From: UBA11986 sp031402435
Lineage (GTDB): Bacteria > Bacteroidota > Ignavibacteria > UBA10030 > UBA6906
Reading direction: 5' to 3'
Assembly: GCA_031402435.1 (NCBI GenBank)
Contig: JANNSJ010000006.1
Location: 1 to 64,000, forward strand
Length of the DNA: 64,000 bases
Part shown: positions 17,225-26,661 of the stretch, in pieces
Layout: each line of letters opens with the position of its first letter
Position numbering within the stretch: position 1 is the first letter of the stretch
The notes under the pieces: generated by a model
Seen by the model: the letters and a program-made list of their open reading frames with translations, nothing else
What the model was told of the DNA's origin: nothing
Database searches by the model: none
Made by a program: the position numbers and the translations under genes

Positions 17225-18100
17225 TTATTTTTTCGGAACCTGAATTTCTTCTTTTGGCTTGCCAGCTTTAATGACGAACAGGTCTATCGGTTGTCCCTGT
17301 GGCGCTGATTCGCCCGCTCTGGGAAATTGGTCAACAACAGTATTTGGGATGAGATCAAAACTCGCCTGATACGTGATGTTACCAAGTTTGAGTCCTTGCT
17401 GGGCAATGAGCCGTTCGACTTCATTCACGGTCTTTCCCGTAAAGTCAGGGATGGAAGTTTCCTGCAGGTCCCTTCCCCGACTCACCACTATCATTACAGA
17501 CGCTCCTTTGGAGACCTTCAGCCCGGGTTGAACAGATTGGTCCATGATCGTACCTGCGGGATATGCGTCGGAGGATGCATATTGGACATCACCCATGTGG
17601 AGGCCGCTGCGTTCGAGTGTGAACTTCGCATCGCGCATCGACCTTCCTCGTAAACCAGGCACAACTACCTGAACCTCGCCACCACTGATCGTGAGATATA
17701 CACGCCGACCATTCTTTACCACCGCATCAACGTCAGGATTCTGACCTACCACGGTTCCGGCTGGCGCCTGGCGATCCGGTCGTGTATCTGCTTCAATGGG
17801 CGTGAGCTTGTGGCTCTCAAGGATTTTCTTTGCGCTATCGAGAGGGATGCCGACAATGCTGGGAACTCTCATCGTCTCACCATGATTAACGTACCAAGGG
17901 AGCACTATGTTATTGATGAGGAAGAACGACCCCGCAATGCCCAGCAGGCCATAGAGGAGCTTCCTGTTCGTGAGGATTGAAAACAGCTTTCTCTTGATCG
18001 TTGACCTCGACTTGGAATTGGTAACAGAACGCTGTGAATATACTGAAAGAGCGTTTGAGGCACAAGCTTCCAGCTTGCGAAACACGTGGATTATTCCCAT
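17225..18100 (-). CDS. Membrane-anchored protein with three PASTA domains
   Basis: 291 residues. A basic cytoplasmic stretch (1-47) and one transmembrane helix (about 48-69) lead to three PASTA domains: VPSIVGIPLDSAKKILESHKL, VPGLRGRSMRDAKFTLERSGL and IPDFTGKTVNEVERLIAQQGL. PASTA domains bind peptidoglycan or muropeptides, and here they face the periplasm. Unlike in Ser/Thr kinases of the PknB type, no kinase domain is attached. It is a likely envelope factor involved in cell-wall sensing or division; the precise job is unknown. It is divergent from the nucleotidyltransferase gene, with a perfect palindrome (18130-18150) between them. Confidence 0.9.
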   Translation of the reverse strand: MGIIHVFRKLEACASNALSVYSQRSVTNSKSRSTIKRKLFSILTNRKLLYGLLGIAGSFFLINNIVLPWYVNHGETMRVPSIVGIPLDSAKKILESHKLTPIEADTRPDRQAPAGTVVGQNPDVDAVVKNGRRVYLTISGGEVQVVVPGLRGRSMRDAKFTLERSGLHMGDVQYASSDAYPAGTIMDQSVQPGLKVSKGASVMIVVSRGRDLQETSIPDFTGKTVNEVERLIAQQGLKLGNITYQASFDLIPNTVVDQFPRAGESAPQGQPIDLFVIKAGKPKEEIQVPKK

Positions 18101-18129
18101 ATTTCATCTGTCCCCATAGTATTAACGTT

Positions 18130-18150
18130 CTCGATTGCACTACAATCGAG
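18130..18150. repeat. Perfect inverted repeat in a divergent intergenic region
   Basis: Eight-base arms CTCGATTG and CAATCGAG are separated by five bases. It lies between the divergent PASTA-protein and nucleotidyltransferase genes, 29 bp before the latter's ATG. It could be an operator or a leader hairpin. Confidence 0.5.
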
Positions 18151-18178
18151 GATATTACTTCATCTCGGCACACAGACC

Positions 18179-19084
18179 ATGAAGCCGCTCCATACGGAAA
18201 TCCTGCGGGCACTCTTATATTACGATATCTGGCACTATCCTCTGACTGCAAGGGAATTGTTCGCGTTCCTCCCTGTCAACTCGATGACGTTTGAGGATTT
18301 TGCCCGGAACATTGAAGTCAACGGACCGGGTGCGAACGTGTTCGTTGAAGATGGGCACTACTTTGTCCGTGGCAAGAGCCCAGCGATTGTCCAGCAGCGG
18401 GGGGAAAAGGAACGACATGCCCGCCATCTCTGGAACTGGGCACGTCTCTCAATGCACATTATCAAGCGGTTCCCATTTGTTCGCGGCGTGTTTGTTTCGG
18501 GTGATCTTTCCAAGAATGCCACAAACAGAAATAGCGACGTGGATTTTTTTATCGTCACTGAACCGAACCGACTCTGGATTACCCGATCATTGCTGATCCT
18601 CTTCAAGAAGACCGTCCTTCTTAACAGGAAGAAGTTTTTCTGTCTGAACTATTTTGCCACAACGGACCACCTCGCTCTGGACGGACAGAACATTTTCCTC
18701 GCCACCGAGATTGCACATCTCAAACCGCTTTACAATTCGGAACTGTTTGCACGATACCTTGAAGCAAACAGGTGGATTGCAGATTACTTCCCAAATTTCA
18801 ATGTCCAACACCTCCCTCTTCCAAAGACAAACAACCGGCAAAGCATAATACAGAAATTATTTGAGATGCTCTTCTCTCTCGTGCCAGCGGACAAACTCGA
18901 CAACTACTTGTTGCAGAGAATGAAAGGCGTGTGGGCACGGCGGTATCCTGAGTATGATGAGAACACGAGGGAAAGGATTTTTCGTTGCACTAAATATGAG
19001 TCCCGTGCATACGTCGGTAATTTCGAAGAGAAGGTCCTTGCACTGTACGAACAGAGACTGAGAGAATTTGGAGTGATGAATTGA
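18179..19084 (+). CDS. Nucleotidyltransferase-fold protein with N-terminal winged helix
   Basis: 301 residues from ATG 18179 (MKPLHTEILRALLYYDIWHYPL). The frame extends to 18086 but overlaps the start of the divergent gene. The first 90 residues look like a winged helix. A Pol-beta-type nucleotidyltransferase core follows with VSGDLSKNATNRNSDVDFF, where the D-x-D metal pair is intact. The rest is helical. Substrate is unknown; relatives modify RNA, antibiotics or proteins. It precedes the radical SAM gene by 218 bp on the same strand. Confidence 0.75.
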   Translation: MKPLHTEILRALLYYDIWHYPLTARELFAFLPVNSMTFEDFARNIEVNGPGANVFVEDGHYFVRGKSPAIVQQRGEKERHARHLWNWARLSMHIIKRFPFVRGVFVSGDLSKNATNRNSDVDFFIVTEPNRLWITRSLLILFKKTVLLNRKKFFCLNYFATTDHLALDGQNIFLATEIAHLKPLYNSELFARYLEANRWIADYFPNFNVQHLPLPKTNNRQSIIQKLFEMLFSLVPADKLDNYLLQRMKGVWARRYPEYDENTRERIFRCTKYESRAYVGNFEEKVLALYEQRLREFGVMN

Positions 19085-19302
19085 GGGGGTTGCTCTGTGT
19101 GGTGTTCCTCTCGGCATTTGTGATGATGACGTCGCCGATTGTTCCGACTGTTTCGATACGAGCGAACGCGAGAGTTGTGTTCGTTCTTGATGATGACCCG
19201 TGGCTGCCACGACAACGAAGGCGACGGCGAAACCACTACACTGGGCGTTCGGCAATACAGTAGTTCGTTTTCATTTTTCTACTTTCATTTTTTACTTTAG
19301 CC

Positions 19303-20763
19303 TTGACCGACATTCTCTTTACACATTCCTATTTCCTCTACTTCGATCCGAAGGAGTACAAGGCAATGATGCCGTACCCTCCGCTCGGAACGTTGTACGC
19401 TGCAAGTGCAACGCGCAACGCGGGATATTCGGTGGCGCTCTTTGATAGCATGCTTGCCATGAGCGAAGAAGAGATCGTTCCTCATCTTCACAAACACAAG
19501 CCAAAGGTTGTCGTTATTTATGATGACGACTTCAACTACCTCACCAAGATGTGCCTGACAAGGATGCGTGAAGCGGCGTTCAAGATGGCGGAGATTGCGA
19601 AGCGTGAAGGCTGCATCGTTATCGTGCATGGCTCCGACTCGGTTGATCACCTTCAGGAGTACTTTGCTCATGCGGCAGACTTTGTCATCTGTGGCGAAGG
19701 AGAACAGACACTGGTCGAAACGCTCGCTCACATCTTAAGAAAAGATGAGGTGAAGGAGTCAATCAACGGACTTGCGTATATGAGGGATGGGGACGTTCAG
19801 CATAACGCCGAACGTTCAGCTGTCAAGGATCTCGACACAATCCCCTTCCCTGCGTGGGATCTTGTTGACATAGAGCGTTATCGAAGTGCCTGGATGAAGC
19901 GCCATGGCTACTTTTCCGTAAACATGGTGACAACGCGCGGTTGCCCGTACCATTGCAACTGGTGCGCGAAGCCAGTGTATGGACAGGTATACAACTCCCG
20001 TTCTCCTCACAATGTAGTTGAGGAAATGAAGTGGCTGAAACAGGCTGTGAAGCCCGACCACATCTGGTTCTGCGATGACATCTTCGGACTGAAGCCAGGC
20101 TGGGTGGTAACATTCAGCGAGGAAGTCGTGAAGGAAAACGCCATTATCCCGTTCAAGTGTCTTGCCCGGGTCGATCTTTTGTTGAAGGAGAACGCCATCG
20201 AGAACTTGCGTAAAGCGGGCTGCAAAACAGTGTGGGCTGGCGCTGAGAGTGGTTCCCAAAAGATTCTGGATGCAATGGACAAAGGAACCACTGTCGAGCA
20301 GATCTACGAAGCAAGCCGCAAGTTGAAGCAAGCAGGAATTCGAGTGGGGTTCTTTCTCCAGTACGGCTATCCCGGTGAGACGCGGGAGGATATTGATTTG
20401 ACTTTGAAGATGGTGAAGGATTGTTTACCCGATGAAATAGGCATCTCGGTCTCCTATCCCCTTCCCGGCACGAAGTTCTTCGAAAACGTGAAAGCCCAGA
20501 TGCATGACAAACACAACTGGACCGACAGTCAGGACCTCGCCATGATGTTTGCCGGCACATACACTCCGGACTTTTACCGCGTGCTGCACAAAGTAACACA
20601 CAAGAGGTTCAGGATTGCACAGAGCAAGCACATTCTCAAGAGTACTTTAATGCAACCGTGGCGCGTTACACCCGAGAAGGCAAGAAGGCTAGCCGCGGCC
20701 GTGTATCACCGGGCCACGCTACGAAAGTTGGAAAATGAATTGGCATTCTTGGCGAAGCGATAG
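19303..20763 (+). CDS. B12-binding-domain radical SAM protein
   Basis: 486 residues, start TTG 19303. The N-terminal cobalamin-binding-like Rossmann domain (about 1-140, MMPYPPLGTLYAASATRNAGYSV and CGEGEQTLVETL) is followed by a radical SAM barrel. TTRGCPYHCNWC supplies the three Cys for the 4Fe-4S cluster, and GAESGSQKILDAMDKGTT and GFFLQYGYPGETREDI are core motifs. Such enzymes perform methyl transfers or other radical chemistry on lipids, cofactors or natural products; the substrate cannot be read from sequence. The leader 19085-19302 is pyrimidine-rich and has no convincing gene. Confidence 0.9.
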   Translation: MTDILFTHSYFLYFDPKEYKAMMPYPPLGTLYAASATRNAGYSVALFDSMLAMSEEEIVPHLHKHKPKVVVIYDDDFNYLTKMCLTRMREAAFKMAEIAKREGCIVIVHGSDSVDHLQEYFAHAADFVICGEGEQTLVETLAHILRKDEVKESINGLAYMRDGDVQHNAERSAVKDLDTIPFPAWDLVDIERYRSAWMKRHGYFSVNMVTTRGCPYHCNWCAKPVYGQVYNSRSPHNVVEEMKWLKQAVKPDHIWFCDDIFGLKPGWVVTFSEEVVKENAIIPFKCLARVDLLLKENAIENLRKAGCKTVWAGAESGSQKILDAMDKGTTVEQIYEASRKLKQAGIRVGFFLQYGYPGETREDIDLTLKMVKDCLPDEIGISVSYPLPGTKFFENVKAQMHDKHNWTDSQDLAMMFAGTYTPDFYRVLHKVTHKRFRIAQSKHILKSTLMQPWRVTPEKARRLAAAVYHRATLRKLENELAFLAKR

Positions 20764-20811
20764 AATCGTTAGACGTCGTTAATTATTGCAAAACTATTCT
20801 GGAGAAGATGT

Positions 20812-21615
20812 ATGAACCGTCTCACTGCCACGATCATTCTCACCTTACTCCTGTGCTTAGTCTCGTGCAGCACCGTCCCTCTTACGGGCAGGAAATCCTT
20901 GAGCCTTATTCCCGCCGGAGAAATGCTCTCAATGAGCTACCAGCAATACGGCGAGTTTCTCAAGACCAATCCGCTGAGTACGAACCAGGAACAAACAGCA
21001 ATGGTGAAACGTGTCGGTGGAAAGATCCAAAAAGCTGTTGAGAGTTACTTCGCATCGAAAGGGCTTGCAGGCGATTTGAAGGACTACCGCTGGGAAGTCA
21101 ATCTGGTCGAAAGCAAGGACGTGAATGCCTGGTGCATGCCCGGAGGTAAGATTGTTGTGTACACGGGCATCCTTCCTGTCACACAAACGGAAGCCGGACT
21201 TGCAGTTGTGATGGGGCATGAAGTTGCGCATGCGGTGGCAGAGCATGGTAATGAAAGAATGAGTCAGGGATTGCTTGGACAGTTGGGTGCAGCAGGTCTC
21301 TCGGTTGCCCTCAAGGACAAGCCCGAGCAGACGAAGGGCCTTTGGATGACGGCGTACAGCGTTGGCGCACAGTACGGAGCGCTTCTTCCCTTCAGCCGAA
21401 CGCAAGAAAGCGAAGCGGATGAAATCGGCCTGACGTTCATGGCGATGGCAGGTTATGATCCAAACGAGGCGGTGAGCTTCTGGCAACGCATGTCTCAAAA
21501 AAGCGGAGGCGGTGCGCCACCTGAGTTCATGAGCACACATCCATCCGATGCAACGCGTATTGCCGACATCAAGAAGCATATCCCTGAAGCAATGAAGTAC
21601 TACCATCGTAACTGA
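20812..21615 (+). CDS. M48 family metalloprotease lipoprotein
   Basis: 267 residues. A signal peptide with lipobox LVSC (lipidated Cys19) is followed by the zinc protease domain. HEVAH at 136-140 supplies two zinc ligands and the catalytic Glu, and ESEADEIGLTFM near 200 supplies the third. STHPSDATRIADIKKHIPE is the usual C-terminal signature of this outer-membrane or periplasmic group, related to BepA/LoiP, which degrade or assemble misfolded envelope proteins. A TGGAGAAG ribosome site precedes ATG 20812. Confidence 0.93.
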   Translation: MNRLTATIILTLLLCLVSCSTVPLTGRKSLSLIPAGEMLSMSYQQYGEFLKTNPLSTNQEQTAMVKRVGGKIQKAVESYFASKGLAGDLKDYRWEVNLVESKDVNAWCMPGGKIVVYTGILPVTQTEAGLAVVMGHEVAHAVAEHGNERMSQGLLGQLGAAGLSVALKDKPEQTKGLWMTAYSVGAQYGALLPFSRTQESEADEIGLTFMAMAGYDPNEAVSFWQRMSQKSGGGAPPEFMSTHPSDATRIADIKKHIPEAMKYYHRN

Positions 21616-21631
21616 TCTGAAACCACCTGCA

Positions 21632-22444
21632 ATGCAAGCAGCAAGCACTTCCGTGACAACGACCGGCGAGGCGTTCGGACGACTCGCCTCCTCGTATGAT
21701 GATGATTTTGAAAACTTGCCTGCGTCGCAACGCCTGCGTGGAATTATCTGGGATGTGTATCTTCGGTACTTCAAGCCGGGAGATTCGTTGCTCGAGCTGA
21801 ATTGCGGCACGGGAACCGACGCACTGGCGCTTGCGAAGAATGGGCTCCGTATTCACGCAACTGACATCTCCGACGGAATGCTCGATGCATTTCATCAGAA
21901 ACTTTCCAATTCTCCATACAAAGAGGTCGTCTCCACACAGCGACTCGCGTTTGATCAGCTCTCGACACTGCACGGTCGGCAGTTCGATGGCGCATACTCC
22001 AACATGGGCGGACTGAATTGTGAAGCGGATATCAAACGCGTGGCGACGGACCTTCATGCTATTATCAAACCCGGAGGAGTATTTATTGGAACCTTCCTGG
22101 GCGATGTGGCAATTTGGGATATGCTTGCATTTCTTGCACGGGGAAAGGTCAGGCAGGCTTTTCGACGTAGAAGTCCGGAAGGAAGTGCTGCAAATGTCGG
22201 GGGGGCAATCGTACAAACATTCTACTACTCACCTGAAACAATTCAGCTGTTTTTCTCCCCTCATTTCACAAGAGTTGAGCTTCACGGCTTGAATATCTTT
22301 ACTCCCCCGCCGACTTCGCAACAAGCTTACAGAAGGATCGGGAAGGGAATGAAGTTGTTTGAGAAGCTCGACGAAGCGGTCATGCGACATCCCCCCTTTA
22401 ACCGAATCGGCGATCATTTCATCATCGTACTCAAACATGTATGA
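21632..22444 (+). CDS. Class I SAM-dependent methyltransferase
   Basis: 270 residues. The Rossmann-type methyltransferase has motif I as LLELNCGTGTDALALAKNG (about 52-70), acidic motif II near ATDISDGMLDAF, and motif IV-like FDGAYSNMGGLN. It begins 16 bp after the protease gene, so it is in the same operon. The substrate is unknown; the fold family includes ubiquinone-type, small-molecule and biotin-precursor methyltransferases. It has no membrane segments. The C-terminal third (about 160-235) is more hydrophobic and probably covers the substrate. Confidence 0.9.
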   Translation: MQAASTSVTTTGEAFGRLASSYDDDFENLPASQRLRGIIWDVYLRYFKPGDSLLELNCGTGTDALALAKNGLRIHATDISDGMLDAFHQKLSNSPYKEVVSTQRLAFDQLSTLHGRQFDGAYSNMGGLNCEADIKRVATDLHAIIKPGGVFIGTFLGDVAIWDMLAFLARGKVRQAFRRRSPEGSAANVGGAIVQTFYYSPETIQLFFSPHFTRVELHGLNIFTPPPTSQQAYRRIGKGMKLFEKLDEAVMRHPPFNRIGDHFIIVLKHV

Positions 22445-22579
22445 TGTCAGAATTCCCGTTTGCTCCATCCGTCGAACTTGTGCAAGAAGCCTGGTGTGTG
22501 GAACACAATGGGGCTGCTTGGCGTTAAAGAAACTGGAAACAATCTGTTGTCACAGACAAACAACTAAGGCATATATACT

Positions 22580-23848
22580 GTGGGTTTTTCAAGAGAGGTG
22601 GGTTTTTTTGTGTTTCGAATTGTTGTGCCGGCTCTTTTTCTGGGTATCCAATTTGTCCTGTTCCGAAAGATGGAGCGTTGGTTTGGTACCCAGGCGCCAA
22701 ACGCCAGGGTTCTGCGGAGTGTCGTCCGTGTACTCTTCGTGATCTTCAATGTGGCTTTCTTGTACGCCTTTTGGGATCGACCCACGCATCGCCATCCCGT
22801 TCCCTGGCTGGTTGAATACGGGATGTATCCATTTTACCTCTGGCATGGAGGTGGATTCCTGATTGGCCTTGTTCTCTTGATATCAAAGATCATCAAGAGT
22901 CCATTTCAGATGGGGTGGTGGGTTGCAAAAAAGGTAAGCCCGACACGGGAGAAGATTCACCAGATTACGTCAACGCCCTCGTATCAGATATTTGATTCTT
23001 CACGGCGTACATTCATAAGGCGCGGGATGTATGGATTGACAGCGGCATCGTTTGGGGGCACGGCCTATGGAATGTTACTTGAGAAAAATGAATGTGATAT
23101 TACGTCCGCCGAGTTTGCGTTCCCCCATCTTCCTCCGCAACTTGATGGCTTTACCATTGCCCTGATCAGCGATGTTCATTCCAGCATCTTTATGTCAAAA
23201 GAGGAAATGGACAAATACGCCCAGGTGGTCAACTCGCTCAATGCGGATCTGATTGTTGTACCGGGGGATTTTGTTACTTCAAACTACAACGAAGTGTTTC
23301 CATTTGTGGAAGCCTTCAATATTCTCCGAGCCCCATATGGTGTCTATGGAGTATTGGGCAATCATGACTTCTATGCCGGTGCAGAGACCGTGGCAAAAGA
23401 AGTGGATGCGTGCGGAATCAAGATGCTGCGGAATGACAAGGTGGTGATCGAGAAAGATGGGGGAAGGTTCTATCTACTCGGAGTTGATGACGTTGCCTTC
23501 AACAACCGTGCGCCAATCAAACTGGACGATGCAATTGGCTACTCTCCGCTTGATATTCCGAAAATACTCCTCTCTCATCGTCCGTATTATCTTGACCAGG
23601 CGGCAGAGAAGAACATTGATCTTGTCCTGAGCGGTCATACCCACGGCGGCCAGGTGGTCATGGGCAAGTTTGGCAGTATCGTCATGGCACCGGCGAGTCT
23701 TGCTTCAAAGTATGTGTGGGGAAAGTACCGCATGAACAACACACACATGTACATCAGTCGTGGCATCGGGACCGTGGGCTTGCCGATTCGCATCAATTGT
23801 CCCCCCGAGATCACCAAGATCACCCTGCGTAAGAGCATTACTCCATGA
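22580..23848 (+). CDS. Membrane-bound calcineurin-like metallophosphoesterase
   Basis: Up to 422 residues. The GTG at 22580 may be too early: a GTG at 22610, with GAGAGG before it, is the likelier start. Three or four transmembrane helices (about 1-115) precede a Tat-like RRTFIRRGMYGLTAASFGG segment. A phosphoesterase domain follows with all metal motifs: ISDVHSS, VVPGDFVTS, LGNHDFYA, LLSHRP and SGHTHGGQ. The layout matches YkuE-type enzymes, some of which act on UDP-sugar lipids. It heads the surface-glycan-like cluster and overlaps the exporter by 4 bp. Confidence 0.9.
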   Translation: MGFSREVGFFVFRIVVPALFLGIQFVLFRKMERWFGTQAPNARVLRSVVRVLFVIFNVAFLYAFWDRPTHRHPVPWLVEYGMYPFYLWHGGGFLIGLVLLISKIIKSPFQMGWWVAKKVSPTREKIHQITSTPSYQIFDSSRRTFIRRGMYGLTAASFGGTAYGMLLEKNECDITSAEFAFPHLPPQLDGFTIALISDVHSSIFMSKEEMDKYAQVVNSLNADLIVVPGDFVTSNYNEVFPFVEAFNILRAPYGVYGVLGNHDFYAGAETVAKEVDACGIKMLRNDKVVIEKDGGRFYLLGVDDVAFNNRAPIKLDDAIGYSPLDIPKILLSHRPYYLDQAAEKNIDLVLSGHTHGGQVVMGKFGSIVMAPASLASKYVWGKYRMNNTHMYISRGIGTVGLPIRINCPPEITKITLRKSITP

Positions 23849-25539
23849 ACCGTCTCCATTTTCTTTGGACATATGCTTCGAAATGGAAAGCACAGATCAT
23901 CCTCTCAATGGCAGCGCTGACCTTTGTTTCCTTTACATCGCTTCTGTATCCTTGGCTGGTGAAACACCTTGTTGATCAGTTCACGAATGGATCGGGAGAT
24001 GGAACAACTCAGGGACTGGCTTGGATTCTTGTTGCTGTCTTGATCACATCGACCTTGCTGGGCTACTATCAACAAACTCGCATGAATGCACTCGGGATAC
24101 TATTGAGAAACGATCTGCGTCTTGCGTTGTACCGTTCCTTGCTCAGTCAGTCGCTTGGTTTCTTCAGCAAAAACAGAGTTGGTGAACTCTCTGCCGTGGC
24201 TGCCGAGGAGATCGCGAAGGTACAACCTCTTTTTTCAAGTTTCCTTGCACCTCTCTATCAAAACGGTTTGTTCGTCCTGGGATGCATCGCCTTGATGCTC
24301 TACCTGAATTGGCTTGCGACGTTGTTCGTGCTTGTTGTGATGATCCTCCCTCTTCCGTACATCCTTCATTTGAGCAAGCGAATACCATTGCTTTCTGTCG
24401 GGACACAGAAGGCCCATGGACGTGCTCACGCGTTCTTCGAAGAGACGCTTGTTGCCATTCGTGAGATCAAAGGGTTTCTCAGAGAGCAACTTGAGTTGCA
24501 GCGATACAATACAGTGTTGGAAAACAGCATGCAAAGCGAACTCGCTGGTTCATCGCTCAGGGTGAAAACCAGCCAGACAGTGTATTTGCTCCTTTCCCTG
24601 GTCCTGCTCACGGTATTCTACGCGGGTGCCAGCAAGAGCCTCTTCCCTGATTGGAGCATAGGCGGCCTCATTGCGTTCTATTTTTATGCATACATGATGA
24701 CCATGGCAGTGATTTCTGTCGAGCGCATTTATCTTACGTACCAAAACATCGCCGGTGCTCTTGATCGGCTCATGACGCTTGTTCCCGTGACTGAACAACA
24801 GCCACCGAGTCCTGTATCATTGCCCAAGCCGATCCGGGGACGGATAGAGTTCCACAATGTCAGCTTTGGCTATACGCTTGATCATCCTGTGTTGCAGAAC
24901 GTATCGTTTGTGATTGAACCGGGAGTCTGGACTCTTGTTACCGGTCCATCCGGCAGCGGAAAGTCCACCGTGATGAACTTGATCATGGGGTTTTATGAGG
25001 CCCTGTCCGGGCAAATACTGATTGATGGTATTGAGGTTAATCGCAATACAACGAACATGCTTCGTCGGGCAATGGGTTTTGTGGGACAAGATCCCCTTCT
25101 ACTGCATGGTACGCTCCGCGAGAACATCGCTTTTACGGAAGCGGGCGCCACAGACGAACATCTTCAAGATTCCCTGAGAATTGCTTGCCTCTCTGATCTC
25201 GTGAACGAACTTCCGCAAGGGCTTCATACTATTGTCGGAGAGCGAGGCTATACGTTAAGCGGAGGCCAAAAGGTCCGAATAGCAATTGCAAGGGCGATCG
25301 TGTTTGATCCTCCTATCCTGATTCTTGATGAAGCGAACGCCATGCTCGAATCTGATTTGGAACAGCAACTGTGGTCAAACCTGCTGGAATGCCGCAGGAA
25401 CAAAACCACTCTGATCCTCACGCATCATTCAGGGAACATCCCCCGAATAGATCAACTGCTTCAGCTCGAAGGAGGCATGATTCATTCCTTTGTCGGGATC
25501 CCGAACGGAACCGATAGTCTTGCCGCCAGAGTTCGTTGA
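23845..25539 (+). CDS. ABC exporter, fused permease and ATPase (MsbA-like)
   Basis: 564 residues, with ATG overlapping the previous stop (ATGA). Six transmembrane helices span about 15-300. The nucleotide-binding domain has Walker A GPSGSGKS (near 370), Q-loop GFVGQDPLLLHGTLREN, signature LSGGQKVRIAIARAI, Walker B ILILDEA and an H-loop in ILTHH. The D-loop is unusual: NAMLESD in place of SALD. As a half-transporter it would form a homodimer. The position among glycosyltransferases suggests export or flipping of a lipid-linked glycan or glycolipid across the inner membrane. Confidence 0.93.
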   Translation: MNRLHFLWTYASKWKAQIILSMAALTFVSFTSLLYPWLVKHLVDQFTNGSGDGTTQGLAWILVAVLITSTLLGYYQQTRMNALGILLRNDLRLALYRSLLSQSLGFFSKNRVGELSAVAAEEIAKVQPLFSSFLAPLYQNGLFVLGCIALMLYLNWLATLFVLVVMILPLPYILHLSKRIPLLSVGTQKAHGRAHAFFEETLVAIREIKGFLREQLELQRYNTVLENSMQSELAGSSLRVKTSQTVYLLLSLVLLTVFYAGASKSLFPDWSIGGLIAFYFYAYMMTMAVISVERIYLTYQNIAGALDRLMTLVPVTEQQPPSPVSLPKPIRGRIEFHNVSFGYTLDHPVLQNVSFVIEPGVWTLVTGPSGSGKSTVMNLIMGFYEALSGQILIDGIEVNRNTTNMLRRAMGFVGQDPLLLHGTLRENIAFTEAGATDEHLQDSLRIACLSDLVNELPQGLHTIVGERGYTLSGGQKVRIAIARAIVFDPPILILDEANAMLESDLEQQLWSNLLECRRNKTTLILTHHSGNIPRIDQLLQLEGGMIHSFVGIPNGTDSLAARVR

Positions 25540-26618
25540 TGAATTCGCAACCGCCCTCTGAATCGATTTCCTGTTTACCGTGGAACAGTACAGTATCCCC
25601 TCGTAGCATTCTCGTCATTCGAATGCACGCTATTGGCGATGTAGCGATCACCTTCCCAATGGCCTTTGCTTTGAGCCAAGAATTCCCGGAAGCGCGAATC
25701 GACTTCCTGACGACGGCAACCTGTTCATCATTGTTGGAGGTGTTGACCCTCCCCGGCAAGGTTCATGTATTTCCTGTCGTTACGAATCGATGGAGCCGGC
25801 TTGCGGCGGCGTTACGATTTGGGTGGAGAATTCGCCGGGAAAAGTATGATGTTGTTATTGATCTTCAACGCAATTGGGTAAGCCGGCTCATTCGGCGCAT
25901 GGCGTCGCCTCGCTCTTGGGCAGAGTTCGAACGCTTTGTTCCCAAACCCGCGGGCGAGCGGGTACTGAATGCATTTCGGTCGGCAGGATTTGGAAACATC
26001 TCACCTGTGTACTCACTTCCTGTCAAAGACCATGCGATCAGGCATGCAAGGGAGAAACTCCTCTCTTCAGGCTGGAATGAAACAAACAGACTGATTGTCC
26101 TGAACCCTGCAGGATTGTTTGAGACAAGGCATTGGCCACTGGATAATTATGTCTCTCTTGCCAGGCTCTTTCTTAAGGAAGGGAATGTGCAATTTCTATT
26201 GTTGGGGACTGAAAGAATTCGAGAAAGGAGCAAGTACCTTGTTCAGCATCTTGGTCATCATGTTGTTGACCTCGTCGAACAAACAACACTGGGTGAGGGG
26301 CTTGCTGTTCTTCAGTTTTGCAATGGGATGATAAGTGAAGATTCCGGACTGATGCACATGGCATGGGCATCAGGCGTTCCTGTTGTAGCCTTATTCGGTT
26401 CTACAAATCATCTGATGTCGGCACCTGTGGGAAAGCATGTGTGGTGTTTTCAATCGGGAGACCTCCCCTGCGGGGCATGTATGGCAATTCATTGCAAATA
26501 CGATGACGTCCATTGCCTTTCACGTGTTACTCCTCAAACTGTCCATGAAGCATTCCGTGAGATTCACAAGCCGGAGTTTGGTAAAGTGTCAGAGAGAGAG
26601 GCCGCTGGCAACCGATGA
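25539..26618 (+). CDS. Glycosyltransferase family 9 (heptosyltransferase-like)
   Basis: 359 residues, ATG overlapping the exporter stop by one base (TGATG). The GT9 pattern is clear: ILVIRMHAIGDVAITFPMAFAL at the N-terminus, VVIDLQRNWVSRLIRR, VLNPAGLFETRHWPLDNYV, and the donor site ISEDSGLMHMAWASGVPVVALFG. GT9 enzymes transfer heptose or similar sugars to lipopolysaccharide core. A Cys-rich tail (LPCGACMAIHCKYDDVHCLSRV) matches other GT9 proteins. It probably acts in core-type glycan assembly on the cytoplasmic face. Confidence 0.92.
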   Translation: MNSQPPSESISCLPWNSTVSPRSILVIRMHAIGDVAITFPMAFALSQEFPEARIDFLTTATCSSLLEVLTLPGKVHVFPVVTNRWSRLAAALRFGWRIRREKYDVVIDLQRNWVSRLIRRMASPRSWAEFERFVPKPAGERVLNAFRSAGFGNISPVYSLPVKDHAIRHAREKLLSSGWNETNRLIVLNPAGLFETRHWPLDNYVSLARLFLKEGNVQFLLLGTERIRERSKYLVQHLGHHVVDLVEQTTLGEGLAVLQFCNGMISEDSGLMHMAWASGVPVVALFGSTNHLMSAPVGKHVWCFQSGDLPCGACMAIHCKYDDVHCLSRVTPQTVHEAFREIHKPEFGKVSEREAAGNR

Positions 26619-26661
26619 TCTCGCGCCTTATGTCCCATCGTGGTTCCGACACAAGGAAGAT

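Noticed and set aside
19081..19263. 60-codon frame starting TTG with a signal-peptide-like beginning
   Set aside because: Begins inside the previous stop, has no ribosome site and ends in Arg-rich nonsense; likely chance.
20929..21810. 293-codon frame opposite the M48 protease and methyltransferase
   Set aside because: Entirely antisense to two clear genes with conserved motifs; its own sequence has no family features.
26437..26661. 75-codon N-terminal extension of the GT4 gene
   Set aside because: Overlaps GT9 coding sequence; the ATG at 26662 has its own ribosome site and a family-like start.
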